From: Fasciolopsis buskii
Lineage: Eukaryota; Platyhelminthes; Trematoda; Plagiorchiida; Fasciolidae
Reading direction: 5' to 3'
DNA: 64,000 nt
Assembly: GCA_008360955.1 (NCBI GenBank)
Contig: LUCM01007344.1
Span: forward strand, 59,053-123,052
The notes below the pieces were generated by a model that was given only the letters and a program-made list of their open reading frames with translations, did no database searches and was not told the origin of the DNA. Below, piece by piece: positions 1 to 9,563 of this stretch (within the stretch, counting starts at the first letter, position 1; the number at the start of each line of letters is the position of its first letter). A program made the position numbers and the translations under genes.

Positions 1-720
1 ATATATACCTGGGCTGTAGTTTAGTTTTTGCCCCCACCAGCATTTTCCTTGTCTACGAGCTAGTGAGGAAACCTGAGGTATGCGTGTCTGTAAATTTTTA
101 TCAGTAATCCTGACAGTAAGCTGGCATAATTCGTTGAATCGGTCTCCATCTGATAGTTAGAGACCGAACGAAATTGTCTCCTATAGGAGACCTGTAGGTT
201 TGCGTTCCTGATGGGTTGCAATCGAGGTAAACAGGTACAACCAGTACTGCGGTAATGGTAATTTATTTTGAATCTCATCAATCTGTAATTTAGTCCAACA
301 AAAATCATTTTGTTCCGTTGGGGAATAGTTGAGTGCTGAACGTTGGCTTTCCCTGTCTCGTGGCCCATGAAATATTTGACTGGAAGCAAAATAATACAAA
401 GGTAATGGGTTTTATGTTTGCCATAGTGAGTATTGGCCCAAGGACTATGGTTCGAAAATCTGTGTAGCGGAATACAGACGTTTGTCGATTGCTTTCAACA
501 CGGCGGTGTTACAAATGCACACTAAACACTACTGACAGTGCAATGCACTGTACGTGCAATATCGCACGTGCTTCTCTTTTGTAAGCTCCTAGTACCGCGG
601 ATACGCCACATGTTTCGCGGGGCCGCCGGAGCAATTCTGGCTGTCGTTGTTCGTGATATTACCTTTAGTTTAACAGCACGTTAGGTTGTATTCAATAGAA
701 AGAGGCCTACCCTCATGTAT
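1..720. other. No gene seen
   Basis: Overlapping open frames on the - strand between 60 and 399 show no recognisable motif or splice pattern. The sequence looks like anonymous intergenic or decayed repeat DNA. Confidence 0.4.
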
Positions 721-905
721 GGACAGTAGCGCGGATGTCTACCCAGACGTTGAGTTTTGCGATTTGGTATACGCGGACGATGTCTTGTTTCAAAATGAAG
801 ACCTCGAAAAATTGTCCAGAGTTAGTTTCGCACAACTGAAGAGCAGAATTCTCTTGCGAGACTGACTCAACTTGAAAAAGGGACCCATTCTTGCTCGGTA
901 GGGGT
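721..905 (+). mobile_element. RTE-like LINE fragment, reverse transcriptase YADD region
   Basis: Translation gives DLVYADDVLFQNEDLEKLSR followed by LLRDxLNLKKGP (x is a stop). This matches the catalytic YADD box of non-LTR reverse transcriptases and the LLQDW block that follows it in the other copies here. The FGMxFAPSK segment normally between them is missing. It is a short decayed piece just upstream of another LINE's 5' end. Confidence 0.55.
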
Positions 906-1010
906 AAGTAAAGTAGCTAAAATAGCATGCTTCTACAGCTTTACGTAACAAATTGGTTTTACATAAAATGACGGGAAGGCACCTAATCCTACATAACTGG
1001 TTACCTTTGA

Positions 1011-2325
1011 CAACGAGACTACACCTTGACGTGGTGTGACGGCTTGCGTGCTTCCATGACCCAGTGAACTACACAGGATGCCTTATCTCAAGCCGAAGAT
1101 CCAATCATTGCCTGAAGGGTCAATTTGTAAAGGCCTGACGAAGTAGCCTCCTGGTCCCCCAAGTCGGGGGTCGATCTGAGTTGGCAGTGGAAGAATAGCT
1201 GATCCAAGTAGATGGGCTTCCACTCAGCTGTGTTCCGCTGCCTTGCGATCAGGTTCCTGTCAGAACCTAAGGCTTTGGTTGAGAACCCTAATCGTACTTC
1301 TGCTTAGTGGCTGGACGCCCTCGCAGCACCCATCCATTAAACCCCATGAGTTACACGCCTACAAATAATTCCATACTGCATCGGTCGTCGCGCAGGATAA
1401 CCAAGACCGCGCTGCCCATTGCATCGAGCGCAGGTGCGGTGGGTAGTGATAAGTATGCTACTGCTCAGAATTCCCTTTCTTTTATTCAACCTGTCTCTTC
1501 TGTCTCCAACCCAATCTATTTCTCCGCTCTGCCTACTCATAGTATCTCCATTGATAACATGCCAGATACTCGCAACGGTTCAGTGTCAAGTAGTGTTTTC
1601 AACTGGCTAGCTCACATTTTCTCGAGCCTCGTCAGCCTCTGAATCTTGGTTCGTTCAGTGTGCGCAATTTAATGCAGGCTGACCAACAGGCGTGTTTGGC
1701 TCTGATAGTGGAATCACTTTCGATTGATGTCTGCTGCGTGAGTGAAACACGAATTCAGGATTCCAGTAGAGTCGAGTAGTTCAACTAACTGCGCTTAATG
1801 TCTCGTCAAGATTTTTCCTGCACACTTCATGAGACGAAGCAGCTCAAGCTGTGGGTCAACGTGGTGTAGGAATAGTCTTGAGTGAGAAGGCTGAAGCAGC
1901 CTTTCTAGACTGCATCCCAGTCAACAGTCGCTTGTGTGCCATGAGACTGCAGGGATCAGTCGGCGTCCGAAAGGATAGTAGTGTTAAGCGTAGTTTACTT
2001 GTTATCTCGGCATACGCTCCAACAGACTGCAGCACTGATATGGGGAAAGACGAGTTTTACGATAACCTCGTCACTCTTGTTCGGAAGCGCAAAGGCTCTG
2101 ACGTTGTAGTGATGGGAGGTAATTTTAATGTTCAAGTTGGAATACTTGATACGTCGGAAGCCTTTTTAGGTGGGCGATGCGCCTTGCCTGCTCGGCGAAC
2201 AGATGATGGAGAAAGGCTTCAGTTTTGTACAGGCAATCATTTATTCCTATCTAGTACGAATTTCCGACACAGTTCGCTTCTGATTCAGATCGACCATATT
2301 GCATATAGTAGTAGAGTAGGAACGA
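1011..2325 (+). mobile_element. RTE-like LINE copy A: 5' end plus endonuclease domain
   Basis: The copy starts at CAACGAGACTACACC, the same point as copy B at 19919. From 1851 it encodes an APE-type endonuclease: LLVISAYAPTDCSTDMGKDE, VVVMGGNFNVQVG (the GDFN box with Asp changed to Asn) and a QIDHIA block near 2288. About 45 bp between NFRHSS and QIDHIA is deleted. Similarity fades near 2325, with no reverse transcriptase following. Stops lie in the 5' region. Copies A and B are almost identical apart from an 18-bp indel near 1190. Confidence 0.8.
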
Positions 2326-3369
2326 GAGCAATGCGGAGTAAATTTTACTTTAGTGCAGGATCAATAATAAATAGAAAAATCCCTTGCTTTTATCTTGACA
2401 ATTACTAGGCTTGCAGACGTAGATGTTCAACACTGACCATTCGGGGATTTAACATTTCGTTAAAGTGTTTGATGTTTTGATGTGTAGTTGCATGCCTTTG
2501 GTGAGGTCTATTCATTGCCCATTGAGGCCATATTCTTGTGGATATTTCTCACAATATTGATTTTCTTTTAGAGGATTTCCGGTCATGTTTACGCTCAGAA
2601 AAACTGCGTATTATGTGCTTTATGTGGTGCCTCTTGTCCCAATACAAATTCAAGGAGGCTTCACGTTTGCTGATTCATTCATTACATACCTTCCCAATGG
2701 CTGCAAGTTGGATATGGCGGGTAACTAATTGAATATTCAGAATTCATCCGGTATTTCTATTTCAGGTTGCTTTTCATATTTTACGCTGCATGAATGCTCC
2801 TGAAAGCTTCCGAAAATTTAACGAGTAAGACTACTTTTGAAATCGTCTTCTATGCGCTTTTGGCTTCCCATCAAACTACGGCTAGCGAAACAACTTCCGT
2901 TGGTATTCAGTCCCGGTGCATCTTGTGCACTCACAGCCGTAGATTCATTAAGTTGCCTCTGTAGACTGCGTAATTTATCTGTGATACGTAATCCGCTGTG
3001 GATTTTTTCAGAGCGTCACATATAGGACGCATTTATATGATATATATATATATATTTGTATAGTCAACCATTGCTGCAGTAGGCCGGTTATCATCTCGTT
3101 TTCGGCCAACATCTCAGGGCCGCCGACATGCGTGACAAGTTATATGCATCTTAATGCCTATACTATGCATCTTCCCCTTGTAGGCTGTATGAGTAGTTTG
3201 ATTTACGATGAAGCGTACAGATTTTTAAATTCACAGATACACTGAGTTGCACTTGGCTGTCGTTTGTATTACTGTCAACCGGATGTGTAACAAACTCGCA
3301 TGTCTCTTCCAAAAGTCGTTTTAGTTTCAGTCTGTTTTTACAACAGCTCATCTTACACAAATGCCCCTT

Positions 3370-4095
3370 GGTTTTGGCTGCAACCTCGCTGCATCACCCA
3401 CCCAAATGAGAAGATACCTAAGAGCGGTGAGAGATCGACTACAAGATAAGTCGAAAAAGTGATACAGAAGATAAAAGATTTTGCATGCAAAAACACCAAC
3501 CTTTGGCACTGAGTCATGTCGTCCACTGTCTCCGAACATCACTTGGGGGTATCTCATGAACCACAATCCGGAAGTGTAACTGCATCCACACGAGTCAATC
3601 CATTGGCTAAGATTTTCATACTTTTTTACCATGTTATGGACTGGCCCCCACGAACCATCTTCCAACCATTGCCTGCCTCGAGGAACACAGTACCATAAGG
3701 CGGTCGTTTTATGAGCATCCGCAAAACACGTTCCAACCATTCAATGTCTATTCTAGTGACTGAAAGTTAGGAACCTTACGCGTAACCCTTGAGCTATCAG
3801 CAAAATTCCCCCATCATGTTCTGCTGATACTATGAAGACAACAGTGTTCAAACACCGAAATTCTTCGCACACCTGCTCTCGAAGGCCTCGATTCTGAGTC
3901 GCATAACAGAATCGACCTTACTGCTGCCGTGTACACACTCGACCTTTGATTGATACGCGGATGTCACGCTGACACCACAGATATCTCGAATTGGCAAATC
4001 CCGATCGAACCCTGTGTTTGCACGGGGACACTTCAGTCGATGTACGATTACCAGATGTGACATAACTGCCTGAGTGGCTAAATCTATCTTCATCT
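3370..4095 (-). mobile_element. RTE-like LINE fragment, C-terminal reverse transcriptase region
   Basis: Reading the - strand, MRLRIEAFESRCAKNFGV (near 3860) corresponds to the RRLxVFDxRCLR block. WLERVLRMLIKRPPYGTVF (near 3730) corresponds to the WLGHVLRM block, followed by GWKMVRGGQSITW and a degraded WGPRD/WLET segment. Several stops interrupt it. The end near 3370 aligns with the 3' end of the fragment at 13860. Confidence 0.65.
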
Positions 4096-5889
4096 AGATT
4101 CCCGAAAGGTGCACGAAAATTATGATTGCTGGGCGATGGGCGCAGCTCATATCTGTTTTTTCCAGGCCATTAACTGTTTATTCGTCTAACACCATGAACG
4201 TATTCTTATTTGCACCGGTTTATGCACAGTCCCCCTGTCTACTCCGGGGCTCAGTGGAATATTCATGTTTTGTATTTTATCAATTTGAATTCCCCTTATA
4301 TTCAGATGATGCATGTATTTACAGCCACTTGGTTCCAAACTTCTCCAGCATTTCTTTGATTTTGTTGCCTTTCGAAAGTGTCACCAATAATTAAATTTAG
4401 ATTAAGCCGGAAATTTCGAAGGAATCGGTAATTTGCGTCGCGCTTTTTCCGTGAAAGGTGCTTATTTTTTTTCGAGACTGCGCCCAACATGGATGGGATG
4501 TCGCATCTGGTTTCAAACGGTGCAGTGGTTATCTTTTAGCTACAAGCAAGTTTATAGTTTGTACAAAATTGTTACCTTCTTTTTTGATTGAACCGCGAAA
4601 ACTCGGTTAGTTCTGTCGGTCTTAGCAGGTTTTCCCGGGGACCAGTCGCTGACTGTCGACAGTCGAGAATGATCAGCATTCTTGTCTCACATCGTCCCAT
4701 TTTCTTTGCTGTTCCGATATCCGATATCCGATATCCGGCGTAGGTTGCTAATATGTGCGTCGCATCGGTCATGTTGATATTCATTCACGAGTGTCTTAAA
4801 GGGCCACGCTAGGACTCCAGTAAAATCGGACGGAGACATCTGTTTTCGTTTAACTGTTATGCTTTCTATCCGTTGCAATGAATAACTCAACATCTATTTC
4901 TGTTGCATGTTTATTTGGTTTTGTTCACTGGAGTGCAGATTCAGATTACACGTTTTATTTCACTACTAGTAATAACTATTTGCAGCAGTTAGCTACCGCC
5001 ACTCATGTATTAAAATCTTATTAAGTAAGGTGGTCCCATGATGAATGAACTGTCTGTACACTAGTATTCACTGAAGCAGCAATCTCACCTGTGGTTGGGC
5101 GACCCCTGTGAAAAACAGCAATCACAAAAATCAACGTAAGTCAGAGTGCAGGAAGTGTGCCAGTTAACAGTAATAGGTACACAGTCAGACCAATATGGCG
5201 GTCAGTATGCTACGTGCTACAGTGTCATTTATGTTACTTAACCTGAAAACTGAACGTGAGAGACCGATGTGCAAAATGTGTAAGATATAGTTGTAGTTTG
5301 TCTTCTAACGCGTGTTCTCCTCAGTGTTGCATCGTCCAGCTAATACACTTTCGAAAAACAAAACGTCAACGCCGGATTTCGCGGAGCCTGAAAGAGTACA
5401 TGAGTCTCTTCTTGATTAACCAAAAGTGGCAATGTTCTGTTGCATTATTTGACACTAAGAGTATAGTAACGAATCTCTGAGGTGATGGTACGACGAATCA
5501 GCAAATGGTTGCCATGAGGTTCAAAACTGTGCCCACCACTGGGTTGATCAACGATACGCTTTCTTTAGTAGTTCTCAAACAATTTTACCGGACGTATCGT
5601 CAGTAAGTAGAAAATTAAAACGAGAGAAATTTCGGGAGGCAGGTTTGGCAAGAGGCCAAAATGTTCGGCTACGTTTGGGGAATGAGATCGAGCGTTTCGC
5701 ATTGCGGTGAGCGATGTTCTTTAGTTCTACATAGCTAAAGAGCACTTGTTTTTGGCTTGTACAAAGTGGTGGTGAGACGGATGTAAACGAACGACGCCAG
5801 CGGCGAAACACCGGTCACTTCAGGTGAACAGCATCCAGGTGATTATTGTTCATGGGCTTTTGTAAGGTGTAAGATAAAGAAATTCACCC
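4096..5889. other. Intergenic stretch between LINE fragments
   Basis: Only short open frames occur on both strands, none with family motifs. The CGATATC triplication is the only structured element noted. Confidence 0.4.
4722..4739. repeat. Triplicated CGATATC heptamer
   Basis: Three tandem copies of GATATCC in a CCGATATCC context. No associated feature was seen. Confidence 0.7.
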
Positions 5890-6600
5890 CCTAAAGAGCA
5901 ACGTCATCGGTTGCATCAGAAGTGACATCATCACCATCGTTCAGTCTTAAACAGCTCGGCAAGCCTCCCTGGCCACTGTCTTCCTGACTTACGTGGTGCT
6001 ATAGAGAGAATGCACATGAAACGGTTCACTGCCATATTCTTCAGTGTCACCAGCCAGCTGGTTTGCGGGTCTTTGGGACCTCAACCTCGAGGACATGAGA
6101 CACCTACTTCATCCAAATTCACTATACATTTTTTCATTGCGCGCTACCACGTCATCTGTTGATCTCCACATGGTTTTCCTTCTTCCACTCTGTGTGAAGA
6201 ACGGAAAATAGGGCACTGTATAGTAGACGAGTGTTTGCAATACGAAACACGTGAATCAACCAACAAAATCTGTTGAGCTTCATAGATTAGCATAAAATGG
6301 TCCTATGATCCGCACTTAGTGCTCGATTCCTAACCTGCAAATCCCCCATGCGGTAGCTCCGTCCAATCCTGGCGATGCTACACGGACACTGGTTACCGGG
6401 ATTCTCCGATTGACGAAAATCTTCAGCACGCAAACTCCATATCTCGCAACCATGCAACAGAGCTGAGAGGTATGTTTGACGAGTTTCGAGTAACTGATGA
6501 AGATGAAAAATCCGGTCGATGCAACCTCAATGTGGACGAAATCCGCCTTACTGTTCGCGGATGGTGCCCTCACGGATCGGTGTCGGAAGGTACAGCATTA
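5890..6600 (-). mobile_element. RTE-like LINE fragment with internal deletion
   Basis: The - strand gives REGTIREQxGGFRPHxGCID (x are stops), the REQQAGFRxGRGCID motif. It then jumps within about 60 bases to LLHGCEIWSLRAEDFRQ, the LLYGCETW block. The palm core, including YADD, is therefore missing. Downstream are RIANTRLLYSALFSV and GPKDPQTSWLVTLKNMAVNR, the usual C-terminal end, followed by a GATGGTGATGATG-type tail near 5920. Confidence 0.62.
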
Positions 6601-7231
6601 TTTTAAAAGCTTAGTAATCATCAAAATTAAACAGATCCCACGTAGATTGCTGCGATCTGCGTGTGCCCTTCTTGAATGTGTATAGCCAGTGACTCGCTTC
6701 ACGATAACGGAATACACTCCTCGTTCCACATCGTCGAGCAAGGAGCTACTTACTCTTATGAAGGTTTCTGCACCCAGTTTGAAAGGAACTAGGGAGGGGG
6801 AGATAATCCAGACGGACAGCCTTTTCCCTCTTCGGTAGTCGAACGTTCGACTGTACTTCCATTTCTGTTGGGGCTGAGAAGAGGGGGTGGGAAATTAAGA
6901 GACACCTGAAGGATTTGCAGTTGCGGTAATCGGAGGAAACAAGTTAGCGCGGCCAGCTAAAATGATCCTTGGAGGGTTTAGTCCAACGGTCGGATCTTTG
7001 CTGTCTGCCTTGAATAAGTACTCCATTTCTATCGCACGCGATTTCATTAACCGAAATTCGCTGCTCACCGGTGTCTAATATAAGCTTAAGCAATCTTCAT
7101 TTATCACCTGAAGCAGATTCTAGTTCAACTTCTTCGGCTATCTAAACCCACGAGTTTTCACTGTCTTTCAAAAGGACCGTTGCCACTTGGCGCTGTAGAT
7201 GTGATGTCGTTGCATCTTATTCACTTTACGG

Positions 7232-7731
7232 TTAGGAATCTTCCATTTTTCCCTTTGGCTGGACGACTCTTGCAAGAAGGGTATTGGCGAGACCTTTCAG
7301 ATGCGTTGTCTGCTTGATTTGATCCTGCTGTTCGTCTGCGATGCCACTCGTTAGGATTCTTAGTCCGTCGGATAGATTCTGTTCATAGCTGATGGTAAAA
7401 TCTGAATCAGATCGATGTTCTACTACCAACTGGGCTTGCGATCTCCGTCGGGGCCTGTTCAACTGCAGCGCAAATGCTATGAAAGCTATGCATGTTCTGA
7501 TGCGACGTAATTAGACCAGTAAGATCTACAGTAGAACTGGGGAGTCGTGCTTTTTCTCCTGCGCATCTTTGTTGCTACCGCGGTCTTTGACTGTTGGGGA
7601 GTGATTTTGACATAGTCATTGTTACTTCTTCGGTCTTCTGCTTCTGATTGGTTCATGCTACGTTGTCGATTACCTTCTTCAGTCGTTGAAGTCGTGCCCT
7701 CTTCTACAATATGGCTGAGTGCCGCATTCAA
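7232..7731 (-). CDS. Unidentified two-exon ORF, possibly the end of a gene
   Basis: No family is recognised. The - strand reading is open from above 7731 to 7507, then a possible 44-bp intron (7506-7463, GTCGCA to CTGCAG), then 7462-7232 ending in TAA. Both sides are phase 0. The first part is polar and charged (EEGNRQRSMNQSEAEDRR, then KMRRRKSTT). The second begins with a basic run (RPRRRSQAQLVVE) and ends in an amphipathic segment (HLKGLANTLLARVVQ). No ATG opens it, so an upstream exon would be needed, or it is a decayed transposon ORF1. It lies 260 bp beyond the stop of the three-exon gene, on the same strand. Confidence 0.28.
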
Positions 7732-7990
7732 TGGCGTTCTTGCATTTGGATTTTTTCTCTATTAGTCCTCAACATAGCACCTCAGAGTTTAAGTTATACT
7801 ATATCTTATTCCTATTTCCTCTTTTGATTAGACGGTGCAGTATTGCAGCACAAAAATGCAGAGCGCGCTGATGCATTGTTAATCAGTTGGCGATCATCGC
7901 AGTTGAATGAATTATAGTGCCAGAATGTGTCTTAGATAGCAGAAGGTTGTGCTAAGTGAAGCTGGTAGGGATGTAACAGCAGTGATTAAA

Positions 7991-8642
7991 TTATCCAAAA
8001 GGAGGAAGCATGGAGATGTATGGGTAGAAAGGTGGTTTGGAATTGAGGATGAGATCGGGACTGTAAGCCTGGTCGCTGGGTTCTTCGATTTTGCGTTTGA
8101 GGGCGTAAACGAGTTGAGATAATTTATTGAACACGGAGTTGTCCGACTGCACACAAGCCGAGTTATTTGAAGAGTACCATCCATTTCCGGTCGTGAACGT
8201 TGCAACCTCATAACGTAACACAAAGCTGGATTTGTAGCAAGCAAGTGTTCAATCTCTAAAGATAAGAAATCCAAAACAGAGCGATCAACACTGCTGGAGG
8301 AGTGATAGCCAACACGAAAGCAAACGTTGAAAGAATAAATCCGGAGTTTCAACCGCATGACATGCAAGTCGCGATTGGACTTGATATTCTGCAGGCGTTA
8401 ACTTACTAATGAACATATCGTAGATACTTCCTTCGGGAACAAGGAACGAAGACTGTGGCTGAGGAATTGAAGATGGAGCTGTCCGATGAGAGAGATCTGG
8501 GTTGTGGTTGAAAATAGAGGGATGGACAAGGCTGAAGAAATTGCATGGAATCATTGTTAACGAGAATGACGAGTTCCTCATAATTTTCCAAGCGCGCAGA
8601 GTGAGCATGAGAAGGAGAGCGAGTTTGGTTATGTAATGTCAT
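7991..8642 (-). CDS. Unidentified three-exon gene model with tiny introns (~155 aa)
   Basis: I do not recognise this protein. On the - strand, exon 1 is 8642-8407, exon 2 is 8290-8215 and exon 3 is 8146-7991 with TAA at 7993-7991. Phases agree at both junctions (intron 1 of 116 bp, GTAAGT to CAG; intron 2 of 68 bp, GTTATG to TGTGCAG). The start is ATG at 8642, preceded in frame by TGA about 30 bases upstream. Third codon positions are C-rich in exons 1 and 3, unlike the other frames. Exon 1 is Ser/Pro-rich and ends in a basic run (RRKYLRYVH). Exon 2 is helical (LDFLSLEIEHLL). Exon 3 has a Lys/Arg helix (LVYALKRKIEEP) and a Pro/aromatic tail ending SMLPPFG. No membrane segment is evident. The TAF1A-like gene lies on the opposite strand upstream, so the two may be arranged head to head. 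The weak point is the GTTATG donor. Confidence 0.45.
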
Positions 8643-8762
8643 AATTAGAGAACACCTGGAGCTGTGATCTCATGCTCCTTGGATTTGGGGTGGCAACGCA
8701 CATATGTTTTCAATGAATTCGGTTTGGCAATGAGCAAGGCGGCGGCTGGACTTTTTGTCATC

Positions 8763-8968
8763 CCTGTTTGAAGGACGGATTAATAAAATCTTCACTTATT
8801 GGTTATTTCTTAATCACGTATCTGAATGGCAGTTGGATCAGACGACTCTTCCTTCGCCCAAACAACGAACGAGCACGGGAATCTTGGCTTTGTCGACTGC
8901 GATACATCTTATCACCTTCGGTCACCAAATTGATTCTGAACGTCTCAATTAATTCTGCAGAACCTTAA
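8763..8968 (+). other. Open frame upstream of the TAF1A-like exons, coding status unclear
   Basis: An open + strand frame without ATG reads SLIGYFLITYLNGSWIRRLF and then a basic, Leu-rich stretch, ending in TAA at 8966-8968. It lies where the missing N-terminal exon of the TAF1A-like gene could be, but I find no donor in the phase needed by the exon at 9324. It is recorded only as a place to look for the 5' end. Confidence 0.15.
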
Positions 8969-9323
8969 CCTAAGGCTGTTTGCCTTTCGACCAATAGACC
9001 GAACTCATCACTATTTGGCAATACCTGTTGATCCACAATATGTGCCTGCTGTATCGTTTCCCTATCGGCTTTCGGCAAACATTTGCCAGAGTTTGTCCAT
9101 AGTCTGATGTTATTCATCTCATTCTTACGTCAACTGACATGTTTTGCGTGCGCAATTGAAATTATTCAGAAATGTTTGCATCTCACAATCAGTGCCTTCT
9201 CTTTGTTCTATTCAACTTGATCAAGGAAACCCACTTTCAAAACTCAAATAAGTTAGGTCTTATGTATGTGGATGAAATTCGCCCCGTTTACTGTAGGGTT
9301 TGTTTTCTATTTGTCGTTCCTAG

Positions 9324-9438
9324 TGTGTTGGATCAATTCAGATTGGCCGACGAAAACAATCGAATTCTGGAGCGCATTCTTCACCATATGACCCAAGGCG
9401 ATCTTGATGCAGCTCATAAATGTCGATCGCGGAAGGTG
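9324..9438 (+). CDS. TAF1A: TAF1A-like gene, first recognisable exon
   Basis: The acceptor is a pyrimidine-rich tract ending TCCTAG and the donor is the consensus GTGAGT. The exon starts with the last base of a codon, so an upstream exon ending in phase 2 must exist. It codes VLDQFRLADENNRILERI and continues as an amphipathic, TPR-like helix pair. The reading frame stays open upstream to 9172, but that part looks intronic (pyrimidine-rich, no similarity). An alternative acceptor lies 18 bases into the exon. Confidence 0.68.
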
Positions 9439-9494
9439 GTGAGTTTGACCGCAGGATTTTGGCAGTATTGGTGTTTTATTATCGGTTGTGATAT

Positions 9495-9563
<69 letters not shown>

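Noticed and set aside
7912..8367. A 151-codon - strand frame read as one exon
   Set aside because: Third-position bias shifts to another frame after about 8215, and a phase-consistent splice to that frame ends at a clean TAA. The remainder of the long frame looks like a shadow.
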